NCBI GenBank assembly: GCA_037200525.1
Contig: JBBCGG010000001.1
Location: 3,960,501 to 4,024,500 of the forward strand
Source of the DNA: Methylocella sp.
GTDB taxonomy: Bacteria; Pseudomonadota; Alphaproteobacteria; Rhizobiales; Beijerinckiaceae
DNA length: 64,000 nt
Reading direction: 5' to 3'
This document shows, in pieces, positions 18,816 through 27,349 of this stretch. Made by a program: the position numbers and the translations under genes. How positions within the stretch are numbered: the stretch's first letter is position 1; every line of letters starts with the position of its first letter. A model generated the notes under the pieces. It worked only from the letters and a program-made list of their open reading frames with translations, had not been told where the DNA came from and ran no database searches.

Positions 18816-21800
18816 GTGCCTATCGAACCAACTCCGCTCCCACAAAAGAAAACACTGCCGGCGGATATAGACGCCATGCGCCGCACGTTGATTGAAGATC
18901 TAGGGGGCCCGAGCGCCTATGCAGCGGGGATTGCAAGTCGGGTCGTGCAGCCTGCGGCGACAATGTCGCCGCCAACGCCGATGCTGCGCAGCACTCCTAT
19001 CATAAGCGCGCCGCCGCCTCGCGCGATTCTTGAGCCAGCCAAACCGCTTAAAGTTCGTGCCGACGTCGCCGAGAAAGCGACCAGGGCCCCGGTGCATCCG
19101 GCCTCCGCACCCGCGTCCTTACAGCGCGCGGACGAACCGGCCGACCTGACGCCTGAGCAGCGAAAAGATTTCAAGGAATTGGCAAACACATATCTGCAGC
19201 AAGGACACGCCGGCCGCTTGGCTTGGGCTTTCCAAGCGGGGCTGCCCGAGCTTGAGGCCGTCGCCAGCCGCGGTGCAACGCCATCGCAGGACCTTTGTGC
19301 CCGCATCGGGTATGCCTTGGTTACCGACTGCCTCCCCCCAGCGCCGGACATAGATGATGCCGAGGTTCAGGTAACCTTCGGTAAAAGCAAAACGGACAAC
19401 TCCGCAGCGAGCCGAAAGACGCTCTCACCGACGGCTCTATTGGAACTCGTCACCCGGCATAGGGAGGGCTTGAAAGATGGCCCTTGCGTGATCCCGGCGA
19501 CGTTTCGGGGTCCGACGCGGGCGAAAAGCGCCGCGGAACGCATCGATATTATGATGCTCGATCTCGACACTGGAGCACTGCCAATCGACGAAATAGAAAA
19601 GCGTCTCCGCGGGCTCGGTTTGGCCGCCGCAATCGCCTCCACGTACTCGCACATGACGACTGAATATAAAGCCAAGAAAGCGGATTGGTCTAAGTTTCTC
19701 GCGGGACATCCGGGCGAAGGCGCTCCCGAATTCCTTCGCTTGTTGGGTTACGCCTCCGCGGTCTGTGCGGGCGCCACAGTTGTCAGAATTGACGATGGCG
19801 AAGAAGGCTTTGTTCATTTCAGACACGGACCTTGCGCGAAGTTTCGGGTTACCCTTCTGCTGGCGCGCCCGTGGCTAGCAGCGGATTACAAGACCGAGGG
19901 CAAGCCAGATCAGAACAAAGCGAATGAGGCGTGGGAAGCTCTCTATAGGAACACGGCGGCCGCTCTTGGCTTCGAGTTCGATCGGTCTTGCATCGACCCG
20001 TCCCATCTGTTTTTTCTGCCGCGGCATCCGCCAGGTGGCCCCAAGCCCGTCTCGCGCATAATCCACGGTAGGACCCTGGACCCTTGGGCGCTTCCGGATG
20101 CAACGAAACCGATTGCTGCGCCCGAGCAAGCCCGCGGCAAGGGAACGCGGCGGGACGCGCTTTGGAGCGATAAAGAAACGGGCGAAGTTATCGACCTTGT
20201 GAAATGGGCCGCCGAATTTGGCCCGCGCTTCAAAATCGTCGACGCACTGAGATCCCGCGTGCCTGATGTGTTTGTCGAGCATGTCTCGGAGGGAAAGCAT
20301 CATATAGAATGCCCGTTCTCTGACGAGCATTCCGACAATGAACCCGGTACAGCGACTTTTGCCGCCAACGCTGGCGGGACGAAGACCAAAGGCTTCGTCG
20401 TGAGCTGCTTGCACAGTCATTGCAAAAAACGCGAACGAACGGACGTCGTGAGGAGGATGCTCGATGACGGCTGGCTTTATGCCGAGGACCTGACCGATCC
20501 GAAATTCTTGCTTCCCGCTCTTGTGCTCGACGACGTTGATCGAGCGGTTGAGAGGTTGAACAGAGATCATGCTCTCGTTGAGCTCGGCAGCAACTTGAGG
20601 GTTCTGCGTGAAACGAGCGGGCGTGACGGGGTTTTCAAGGTGGCTTACCTCAAAATTCCCGACTTCCGCACCAAGTTCGCGAACGACACCGTGCTCGTCG
20701 GTGGAAAGCCAACGTGCGTTGCGGACCTTTGGCTAAGACACCCTTCACGCAGGGCCTACGAGGAGATCGTCTTCTCGCCGGGTGAAGAGCGCGAAGGGGC
20801 TTTTAACCTTTGGCGCGGATTTCCAATCGAACCTGATCCCAATGCCAGTTGTGAGCTATTTTTGGCTCATCTTAAAGACAATATATGCCGTGGCGACGAG
20901 ACCCTTTTTAATTGGCTAGTGGGTTTCTTCGCGCACATCGTTCAGAAGCCGTGGGAAAAACCGGACGTAGTGCCTGTCTTTCAGGGGGCCAAAGGCACCG
21001 GCAAATCGATCGTCGGCGAGATCATTGGCGCCCTCATGCCGGCGTATAGGGTCAAGGTCTCCACGCCCGATCACCTGACCGGGCGGTTCAACGTACACTT
21101 AGACAAAGCGCTGCTGGTCCTGGTTGAAGAAGCCTTTTGGGCCGGGGACAAAAGAGCCGAAAGCGCGCTCAAAGACTTGATCACGGCGGAAACTGTCCGG
21201 ATTGAGCCAAAGGGCGTCGACTCGTTCGAAGTCAAAAGCTGTGCCCGCATGCTCATGACGTCCAACAGCGATTGGGTGGTGCCGGCCACCCCAGGAGAAA
21301 GGCGCTTCGCGGTGTTCGACGTCGCCGACGCGAGGAAACAAGATCACGGTTATTTCGCCGCGATGATAGCTGAGCGTGACGCCGGTGGCTTGAGAGCTCT
21401 CATGCATCATTTGAGAACGTTCGATCTTAACTCCGTGAATGTGCGCCAAGCGCCTAAGACCGATGCGAACCGCGACCAAATTCTCTTGGGGCTGGAAAGC
21501 TATCAGGCCTGGTGGCGCGAGTGTCTGGAGCGAGGCCGTATCGACCATCTCGGCAAATGGCCAGTGGCACAAGTGAAGCAGGATTTATTCGACACCTACC
21601 GCCGATATACAAAAAATGAACACCTTTCGTACGCCGCCAAACCAGATGCGTTTTGGAAAGCACTAAAACGAATGGCGCCCGGCGCGGAGACGGGAAGGCA
21701 GTCACACGGCTCCCGACTCTGGACGCTTAGGCTCGGGAGCTTGGACGAACGGCGCGCGGAGTTCGATAAATTTATCGGCCACAAGTTGGATTGGCCGGAC

Positions 21801-21827
21801 ATCCAGCCCGATGACCAGATACTCTAG
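18816..21827 (+). CDS. primase-helicase replication protein (DUF5906 type)
   Basis: 1003 residues from GTG at 18816 (GGAG 7 bases upstream); the frame is open further up but without conserved sequence. Residues around 246-253 read MMLDLDTG, an acidic motif of archaeo-eukaryotic primase-polymerases. A Cys/His-rich stretch follows (ECPFSDEH near 499, CLHSHCKK near 531). The C-terminal superfamily 3-like helicase of DUF5906 has Walker A FQGAKGTGKS near 724, Walker B LLVLVEEAFW and the sensor LMTSNSDWVVP. This plan resembles P4 alpha and other satellite replicases that prime and unwind at their own origin. A candidate origin follows directly. Confidence 0.88.
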   Translation: MPIEPTPLPQKKTLPADIDAMRRTLIEDLGGPSAYAAGIASRVVQPAATMSPPTPMLRSTPIISAPPPRAILEPAKPLKVRADVAEKATRAPVHPASAPASLQRADEPADLTPEQRKDFKELANTYLQQGHAGRLAWAFQAGLPELEAVASRGATPSQDLCARIGYALVTDCLPPAPDIDDAEVQVTFGKSKTDNSAASRKTLSPTALLELVTRHREGLKDGPCVIPATFRGPTRAKSAAERIDIMMLDLDTGALPIDEIEKRLRGLGLAAAIASTYSHMTTEYKAKKADWSKFLAGHPGEGAPEFLRLLGYASAVCAGATVVRIDDGEEGFVHFRHGPCAKFRVTLLLARPWLAADYKTEGKPDQNKANEAWEALYRNTAAALGFEFDRSCIDPSHLFFLPRHPPGGPKPVSRIIHGRTLDPWALPDATKPIAAPEQARGKGTRRDALWSDKETGEVIDLVKWAAEFGPRFKIVDALRSRVPDVFVEHVSEGKHHIECPFSDEHSDNEPGTATFAANAGGTKTKGFVVSCLHSHCKKRERTDVVRRMLDDGWLYAEDLTDPKFLLPALVLDDVDRAVERLNRDHALVELGSNLRVLRETSGRDGVFKVAYLKIPDFRTKFANDTVLVGGKPTCVADLWLRHPSRRAYEEIVFSPGEEREGAFNLWRGFPIEPDPNASCELFLAHLKDNICRGDETLFNWLVGFFAHIVQKPWEKPDVVPVFQGAKGTGKSIVGEIIGALMPAYRVKVSTPDHLTGRFNVHLDKALLVLVEEAFWAGDKRAESALKDLITAETVRIEPKGVDSFEVKSCARMLMTSNSDWVVPATPGERRFAVFDVADARKQDHGYFAAMIAERDAGGLRALMHHLRTFDLNSVNVRQAPKTDANRDQILLGLESYQAWWRECLERGRIDHLGKWPVAQVKQDLFDTYRRYTKNEHLSYAAKPDAFWKALKRMAPGAETGRQSHGSRLWTLRLGSLDERRAEFDKFIGHKLDWPDIQPDDQIL

Positions 21828-21866
21828 ACGAGCAGTGGACGGAAAAAAAAGACAACGAAATCAAAA

Positions 21867-22029
21867 CTGTCCAGTCTGTCTACTCTGTCCAACCGAAATA
21901 TTGGAATATTATAATAAGCGATTTCATCGTCATTTTTGGCTCCTATTTAGAACGATATGAGGACGATCATAGGAAAGAGACATCCATATAAATAAAATAG
22001 CCGAAAAGCATTGGACGGCCTGGACGGCC
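21867..22029. repeat. candidate replication origin: AT-rich tract between inverted 9-bp repeat clusters
   Basis: Three consecutive 9-mers of form CTGTCYANY lie at 21867, 21876 and 21885, and two perfect 9-mers TGGACGGCC at 22012 and 22021. TGGAC is the reverse complement of GTCCA, so the clusters face each other. Between them lies about 115 bp of very AT-rich DNA. This fills most of the 308-bp gap after the primase-helicase. I infer an iteron-type origin, not a demonstrated one. Confidence 0.5.
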
Positions 22030-22135
22030 CTCAGTCGGGTGCCGTTGCGGAAGGGATAAAGCCCAAGTCCCACGACGGCGACCACTGAATTAAGTTCGAG
22101 TTTTCTTTTCTCTAAAATAGCAGTGGGGAGCGCAC

Positions 22136-22747
22136 GTGGCTTTTTCAGGTAGGACGGATCAGCTTCTCGCGCACAGCCGCTCGCCGGCCTGGCGAAAGCG
22201 CTGCTCAGAGCTTATGAAGAAAATCAACGCCGAGCGGGTAGCCTCCGGCGCGCGTTGCGGCGCCCGCCGCAGGAGCGACGGCGCCCCTTGCCAACAGATC
22301 GTCTTATTTCCCAACGGCCGCTGCCGCCTCCATGGCGGAAAGACGCCCAAGGGAAAGCACTGGCACAAGGTCCAATATCCGGGGCCGGGGACGCCGATAG
22401 AAGCTGCGATGCGCAAAGAGAGCGATGTTGCAAAGCGCCGGAAGAAACGGGCCCAAGCCCGCGCGGAAAAACTTGCTGCGATGACGCCGGAGCAACGCGC
22501 CCGCTACGATCATCAATTCGCAAAGCGCGTCATGACGCCCGGACCAGCGGCGCCGCGCATTCGGACTCGCAAAGCGCGAGAGCAAGCCAAATGGGTCCAG
22601 GAATTGATAGCGCCGCCGGCGGAGCCGCAGAAGGCGCAAAAGCCTATCCGCACGACCGAAGCGGAGCTTGGGCCTTCAGCGGAGTCCGTTGGCCGTTTTA
22701 AACCCGTCCCGATTTCCACCGCCAAACTGAGAGAGCTATTCCCATGA
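22136..22747 (+). CDS. HGG-motif phage protein
   Basis: 203 residues from GTG at 22136 with GGGGAG upstream. Residues about 40-75 read CGARRRSDGAPCQQ and GRCRLHGGKTPKG, a Cys/His arrangement (C..C..C.LHGG) common in small phage and prophage proteins encoded near packaging or replication genes. The remainder is highly basic and helical (RRKKRAQARAEKLAAMTPEQ). It may bind nucleic acid through a zinc knuckle. It overlaps the next gene by 4 bp (ATGA). Confidence 0.75.
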   Translation: MAFSGRTDQLLAHSRSPAWRKRCSELMKKINAERVASGARCGARRRSDGAPCQQIVLFPNGRCRLHGGKTPKGKHWHKVQYPGPGTPIEAAMRKESDVAKRRKKRAQARAEKLAAMTPEQRARYDHQFAKRVMTPGPAAPRIRTRKAREQAKWVQELIAPPAEPQKAQKPIRTTEAELGPSAESVGRFKPVPISTAKLRELFP

Positions 22748-23082
22748 CCAAGAAACAGTACAACGCATCGCCGGCTGAAGCCTTATCCGATCTCCGCCAG
22801 CTCATTCGCCGCGAAGGCGCCGAAGAGGCCTTTGCCGCCTTGCGTTCCGTCTGCAATGATCCAAAGGCGCCGGCGCGCGCGACCGCAGCCACTTCAATTT
22901 TCAGGGCGGCTGGCTTGTTCGACAAGACTGACGCGGCGACCGATGACAAGCCTTTGTCGGAATTGACCGCAGCTGAGCTAGATCAAGTTGTTCGCCGAGC
23001 GCAAAGGTCGCTCGATTCTCTTAGCGCGTCTCGTGCCAAGCGTGGCGCAGTGGGCGACGATGAGGTCGATGCGTTTGATTGA
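22744..23082 (+). CDS. small phage-like protein, translationally coupled
   Basis: 112 residues, ATG at 22744 overlapping the previous stop as ATGA. Helical throughout, with SPAEALSDLRQLIRREGAEE and ARATAATSIFRAAGLFDK. The size, the context after an HGG protein and the acidic C-terminus (DDEVDAFD) resemble small packaging-associated phage proteins, but no large terminase follows and I do not name it. Confidence 0.65.
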   Translation: MTKKQYNASPAEALSDLRQLIRREGAEEAFAALRSVCNDPKAPARATAATSIFRAAGLFDKTDAATDDKPLSELTAAELDQVVRRAQRSLDSLSASRAKRGAVGDDEVDAFD

Positions 23083-23094
23083 TGGGAGAGACCG

Positions 23095-23343
23095 ATGGAC
23101 GCGCGTGCTTTAGTTCGAAGCGACCCCGCGAATGGCATTGGGGGCGGTCGCCCTCGCCGCCGTGTTAGACCGATCCGCGACTCGCAGCCAAGCATTTGGC
23201 GGACTATCGCTGGCTTCACGGCTCTGACGTACCCAAGCCCCGATAGACGCTGGGGCGGCTTATGGCAAGGCATTCAGCGGTTTTTGCAGTATGATTGGCA
23301 GGAAGTGGGGGCGCTGGGATGCAGTGGTGGATTTCAGGCTTGA
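23095..23343 (+). CDS. hypothetical protein
   Basis: 82 residues, ATG at 23095 with GGGAGAG upstream, 12 bp after the previous gene. The first half is Arg/Gly-rich (GGGRPRRRVRP), the second Trp-rich. Its last 25 bp overlap the next reading frame, so one of the two may be a frameshifted piece of the other. Confidence 0.45.
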   Translation: MDARALVRSDPANGIGGGRPRRRVRPIRDSQPSIWRTIAGFTALTYPSPDRRWGGLWQGIQRFLQYDWQEVGALGCSGGFQA

Positions 23344-23543
23344 TACACACAGTTAACGGCTGGGAACGGTACAAAATTCGCGCTGGACAAACCGTTGACG
23401 AAGTTAATCGCGCTCTTGTCTCCTGTCATCGAGATACGGCTTCCATAGAGGTCATAACGTCCCCGGATGGTGTTGAAATGACCGAAGAGGGGTTCGGTGC
23501 CTTCTGCACAAAAACGAGAAAAAGCAATGCCACGCGGATCTAA
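23319..23543 (+). CDS. small hypothetical protein
   Basis: 74 residues from the ATG at 23319 (MQWWISGLIHTVNGWERYK), overlapping the previous gene. The beta-rich pattern IRAGQTVDEVNRAL and IEVITSPDGVEMTEEGFG looks like genuine coding sequence, but I know no family. The 263 bp after it hold nothing that I recognise until the recombinase operator. Confidence 0.5.
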   Translation: MQWWISGLIHTVNGWERYKIRAGQTVDEVNRALVSCHRDTASIEVITSPDGVEMTEEGFGAFCTKTRKSNATRI

Positions 23544-23768
23544 AGGCGCGTGGACGGATGCTCCTTGAAGGGCACGCGCGGGAAGAAGCGATTTTTGCTA
23601 TTCATCAGGCTTTGATCGAATAAAATTCAAACTGAGACGCTTACCAGCGATCTGCGTTGGAGCCACCCGCCCTTATGTTGCAGCAAGTCGCCCCGACCGA
23701 TCCACAGTTTGCAGGCACGAATAATCAACCGAACGGGAAATAGACCTTGACGGTGAGTCGGCGTTGGA

Positions 23769-23810
23769 CCATATCAAACCTGTCAATTAGCAATGAGAGG
23801 TTTGATATGG
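23769..23810. promoter_or_regulatory. perfect 13-bp inverted repeat over the recombinase start
   Basis: CCATATCAAACCT (23769-23781) and its exact reverse complement AGGTTTGATATGG (23798-23810) are separated by 16 bp. The right arm covers the GAGAGG ribosome site and the ATG (23807). In RNA it would form a hairpin hiding the start; in DNA it could be the operator or crossover site of the recombinase. Confidence 0.85.
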
Positions 23811-24478
23811 CAAGCGGAGCGTTCGTCAGTTACCTTCGTGTCAGTACGCAAAAGCAGGGCGCCAGCGGCCTTGGTCTTGAAGCGCAGAGAGCGGCCATCG
23901 CTCAATTCCTCAACGGGGGCAATTGGTCGATCGCGGCTGAATTCGTTGAGGTGGAAAGCGGCAAAAACAATGACCGCGCAAAGCTGGCCGATGCCATTAA
24001 GGCCTGTCGCGTCTACGGCGCGAAGCTGCTTATCGCCAAGTTGGATCGTCTGAGCCGTGACGCCCATTTCTTGCTCGGCCTGCAAAAGGCGGATGTTCGG
24101 TTCGTCGCCGCCGACATGCCTGAGGCCAACGAATTGACCATCGGTATTATGGCTGTGGTCGCCCAAGCCGAGCGCAAGATGATCAGTGAGCGCACCAAGG
24201 TGGCTCTCGCGGCCGCCAAGGCGCGCGGAACGAAGCTGGGCGGATACCGTGGGGCGCCAATAGACGATGCCGGCAGAGAAGCTGCAGCTGTGTCGCTCAA
24301 AGCCATTGCGGATGGGCGCGCTGCCGACCTGGCTCCCACGATAACAGAGCTTCGCGCTGCAGGCGTGACTTCGTTAGGCGGCCTTGCGAAAGCGCTGACA
24401 GCGCGAGGCATCCCCACCGCTCGCGGGAAGCTCGTTTGGAGCCCGGCGCAGGTCAGCCGGCTCCTAGCGAGGCAATAA
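23807..24478 (+). CDS. serine recombinase (resolvase/invertase family)
   Basis: 223 residues. The catalytic domain opens with FVSYLRVSTQKQGASGLGLE (nucleophile Ser at about 13), followed by KLDRLSRDAHFLLGL and the E-helix AQAERKMISERTKVALAAAKARGTKLG. The C-terminal 60 residues form a helix-turn-helix (GLAKALTARGIPTARGKLVWSP). This is the small resolvase class, not the large phage integrases. ATG at 23807 inside an inverted repeat. The element also has a tyrosine integrase, so this enzyme probably serves resolution, inversion or an older module. Confidence 0.93.
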   Translation: MASGAFVSYLRVSTQKQGASGLGLEAQRAAIAQFLNGGNWSIAAEFVEVESGKNNDRAKLADAIKACRVYGAKLLIAKLDRLSRDAHFLLGLQKADVRFVAADMPEANELTIGIMAVVAQAERKMISERTKVALAAAKARGTKLGGYRGAPIDDAGREAAAVSLKAIADGRAADLAPTITELRAAGVTSLGGLAKALTARGIPTARGKLVWSPAQVSRLLARQ

Positions 24479-24616
24479 GCGCGGCGCCCGGAAGGGCGCG
24501 CATAAACGTCGCCGAAGGCTCGGACTAGGATGAAAAGCGCAGCATCCCAACCCTCGGTGGAGCAACGGCAAGGAAATAAATTTCGTTATAGATATCGTAG
24601 ACCGATGGTGGCAAAT

Positions 24617-24738
24617 GTAGGTTGGTCGACATATTTTAATTCTTACACATATCAATAGCATAAATTATTTTTAAGTGAATAACGTAGGTTGTCCTATCGA
24701 CAAAATGTAGGTTGATTGTAGGTTTAGTCTGACCGACA
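24617..24738. repeat. GTAGGTT direct repeats in an AT-rich gap
   Basis: Four copies of GTAGGTTG/T start at 24617, 24684, 24707 and 24718. Three are followed at variable distance by a (G/A)(T/C)CGACA element (GTCGACA, ATCGACA, ACCGACA). They lie in the 346-bp gap 24479-24824 between the serine recombinase and the next gene; no gene is visible there. They could be recombinase sub-sites or an operator. Confidence 0.6.
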
Positions 24739-24824
24739 ATTACCGTTTTTAGAAATAACATGGATTGACATTTTAGGATTATGGTCAGAATTATTGCGCG
24801 TCTACTTGCACAAGGAGAGCGCAA

Positions 24825-25190
24825 ATGACTTCGGCAGAACTCAGACTGCACTGTTATTGGACATTGATGGCTGAGATACGCGAGGCCGCATATGCTGGAG
24901 ACTCCCATACGCGGTTCTGTGTGCGTAATGAGTTGCGGGATCTGTTCGAGGGGCCGCCGGGGCTTATTGCAGACCCGCGGCTTGCAAAGCTGTGTCGCGC
25001 CGCCTTTGGCGCCACGTTCGTTCTCGAGTTTGGCACCGACGGGGCGGCGGCGGGGCGCGCCGAGCATGAGCGCCTGGACGCCGAACATCATGCAGCGATG
25101 CAAAGCCGAACAGCGGAAAACGGCCGCGCTTACAAAGCTTGGAGAGCGCAGTTCGCGTTGATCGACAAACGCCGCGCTCTCGCCGCTTGA
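24825..25190 (+). CDS. hypothetical protein
   Basis: 121 residues, ATG at 24825 after AAGGAGAG. Helical, with two Cys (HCYW, TRFCVRNEL) and C-terminal repeats of Ala/Glu/Arg. Not recognised. It begins a run of island genes (24.8-28 kb) in the same direction. Confidence 0.6.
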   Translation: MTSAELRLHCYWTLMAEIREAAYAGDSHTRFCVRNELRDLFEGPPGLIADPRLAKLCRAAFGATFVLEFGTDGAAAGRAEHERLDAEHHAAMQSRTAENGRAYKAWRAQFALIDKRRALAA

Positions 25191-25251
25191 GGGCGGCAAT
25201 GGTGCGGACGCCGTCACCGCTTATTTTTATCTAACCGGATCGAGGCCTCTT

Positions 25252-25794
25252 ATGGCTCACTCTGCATTTTTTACGAAATACTATTGGGACACGAGGGCTT
25301 CTCTCGTTGCGCTAAGAGCGGAAGAAGCAACTGACAACAGCAGCGTCGCTTCGGAAGCCCGCTCGAAAAGACGCGAGGAACTCGGATATTTGCTCTATGA
25401 TCTAAGGCGCATCGAGAAGAGTTCGGAAAATCTTCGCCTTAGGGCGTTGTGCAAGACGGCAATGGCTGAATGCACCGCCTTGCGGCGCCGTCGAAAAGGC
25501 CGAGCGACCCCTCGCGGGAAAGCTTCGCAAATGGTTGAGGCGCAAACCGCCGCCGACCCAATCGACTCTGTGGCCATGTTCGACATTATTTTTGCCTGCG
25601 GTTTGGCCTTTAGGGCCACGATAGATCGTGGCCGCACGCCACGAGTAGACTTGAGGGACCACACGCTAGGCGTGGGGTGGACCGGCTACGGCGGCTCTAT
25701 CGACGAGGCGTTGCAGGCAGCGCTTGCCGAAAGGCGAGACTATTTAGCTTTCACTTTGGCGGGCCAGGCGGGCATCAGGCTGCTGGACGCCTAG
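25252..25794 (+). CDS. hypothetical protein
   Basis: 180 residues, ATG at 25252, not recognised. The N-terminal half is helical (EARSKRREELGYLLYDLRRI); a basic linker RRRRKGRATPRGK follows; the C-terminal half contains VGWTGYGGSIDEALQAALAE. The gap after it (25795-26116) contains a terminator and no gene. Confidence 0.6.
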   Translation: MAHSAFFTKYYWDTRASLVALRAEEATDNSSVASEARSKRREELGYLLYDLRRIEKSSENLRLRALCKTAMAECTALRRRRKGRATPRGKASQMVEAQTAADPIDSVAMFDIIFACGLAFRATIDRGRTPRVDLRDHTLGVGWTGYGGSIDEALQAALAERRDYLAFTLAGQAGIRLLDA

Positions 25795-26007
25795 GCGGCT
25801 GCATCTCCGCTCCTTCTGTTTTTATTCGCCGACGATCGAGACCCGCCCGCAGCGACCGGGTGGGCGTTGGGCCCGCCACCACGCGGCCGCGAGGGCTAGG
25901 CCACCCTCCGCCCACGGTCCGACAAGGCCGGCGAATTCCGCTGGGAGTGCGCGCAGAAAATTTCGCCAAGTTGGAAACTGCCCCTTCATCCAAGCCGGAG
26001 AACATCC

Positions 26008-26035
26008 AAGCCTGAGCGCACGCTCGGGCTTTTTA
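26008..26035 (+). terminator. rho-independent terminator
   Basis: An 11-bp stem AAGCCTGAGCG / CGCTCGGGCTT (one G-T pair) with a 2-base loop, followed by TTTTATTT. It closes the transcript of the two preceding hypothetical genes. Confidence 0.85.
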
Positions 26036-26116
26036 TTTGCCTCGGGCCTTGCGCTTGACTTTTCGCCTATCTAAACGTACGCTCAGTACGCGAGCGACCA
26101 CAGGAAAGAGGCGCAA

Positions 26117-26818
26117 ATGGACAGTTCAATGCACACCCCCTTCATGCGCGCTCTGACGCGGGCGCTTAATCTCAACGAGGGGCAGCGGCTCACGAAGGCG
26201 AAGCTCGAAGCAGTCCAAGGCTGCGCGACGCCGATTGAGGCATTCGCTGAAGCGGTCGACGCGATCATCGAGCATTCAGCGGGGCCGCGCATCCCTCAGG
26301 ACGCCTCCGACCGAAAAGTGGGCGAGCACACCGATTACGAAGAAATCATCGAACTGCTCGGCAGGATACGGCCAGTTGTCGCGGCGGAACTTGACGAGAG
26401 CTACGAGCCAGCGCTCGAGTCCGGCTTCGCCAATCTCAAAGCGCTTGTTCTTTGCTGGACGCACTTCATCGGAGGTCCCGCCGCTCCCGCTTATCACGAA
26501 TATAGCGCGTACGACCTGGCGGCCAACGAGCGCATTTGTCGGATGGCGGAGGCGACGTATCCGCATAGTTTGGCGCTCGTGAAAGTGCTCCGCGCCCAAC
26601 TGGAAGTCATCATTAATGCGCGGCTGGCGGTCCGCCTAAATTCGAAACTCAAACTCGCTGCCGCGCAGGCTGAGCTCGACCGCCGGCAGTGGAACGACCG
26701 ATACCCGGATATGAAGCTCCTTTGGGCGCAGCGACAAACCCCTCCGAAGCTATCGCCGTTCATGCAAAGTCTCATGGACGCGCTTGGCCTTAACGATTGT
26801 AAGGCGGCCATAAAATGA
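26117..26818 (+). CDS. hypothetical phage-like protein
   Basis: 233 residues, ATG at 26117 after GAAAGAGG. The N- and C-terminal ends repeat a theme (TPFMRALTRALNLNEGQ and SPFMQSLMDALGLNDCK), suggesting internal duplication of a short helical hairpin. Not recognised. It is coupled to the next gene by an ATGA overlap and lies just upstream of phage virion genes. Confidence 0.6.
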   Translation: MDSSMHTPFMRALTRALNLNEGQRLTKAKLEAVQGCATPIEAFAEAVDAIIEHSAGPRIPQDASDRKVGEHTDYEEIIELLGRIRPVVAAELDESYEPALESGFANLKALVLCWTHFIGGPAAPAYHEYSAYDLAANERICRMAEATYPHSLALVKVLRAQLEVIINARLAVRLNSKLKLAAAQAELDRRQWNDRYPDMKLLWAQRQTPPKLSPFMQSLMDALGLNDCKAAIK

Positions 26819-27309
26819 AACTTGAAATTGATCTGCCTCAAGCCGTCTACGACGTCGCGCTAAAAATGCGTGCGCGGGACTTCGAAGAGCTCGAAGCCGT
26901 ATCGCACATGAACACGCGAGAAGACCTGGCGCGTCTGCTGTCAGAGCGCTACGGCTCGCGCGCCGACGTGTTCGCCGTTGGGCTCGACGGCAAGCCGATC
27001 GCCATCTGTGGCCTCATCGGATTTCGGCCGAACGTCGTTTCGCTGCTCTTCTTTGCGACCGAAGAGTTTCCCGCGATCGTTGCGCCGCTGACTGAATACG
27101 TCCAACGCGAGGTTTTCGCGCCGGCTGTTGCCGCTGGCGTGCATCGGATCGAATGCGGATCGATGACGTCCTATCACGGCATCCATAGTTGGATTGAAGC
27201 GCTTGGCCTCTCTCGCGAAGCAACGGTCAAAAAATGGGGCAAGGCCGGGCAGGATTTCGACATATACGCATGGGTTTCGAATGCCGACGCGCCGAACACG
27301 ATTAACTGA
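26815..27309 (+). CDS. GNAT-fold protein in phage ejection-gene context
   Basis: 164 residues. MRARDFEELEAVSHM, then AVGLDGKPIAICGLIGFRP, a strand NVVSLLFFATEEF and IHSWIEALGLSREATVKKWG follow the order of the GNAT acetyltransferase fold, although the acetyl-CoA loop is poorly conserved. Many podoviruses carry a GNAT-like gene directly before their internal virion protein gene, as here. It overlaps the upstream gene by 4 bp and is followed 40 bp later by the virion protein gene. Confidence 0.7.
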   Translation: MKLEIDLPQAVYDVALKMRARDFEELEAVSHMNTREDLARLLSERYGSRADVFAVGLDGKPIAICGLIGFRPNVVSLLFFATEEFPAIVAPLTEYVQREVFAPAVAAGVHRIECGSMTSYHGIHSWIEALGLSREATVKKWGKAGQDFDIYAWVSNADAPNTIN

Positions 27310-27349
27310 CTCGGCAAATCCAACGGTCCGCGACACGGGAGAGGTTTAG

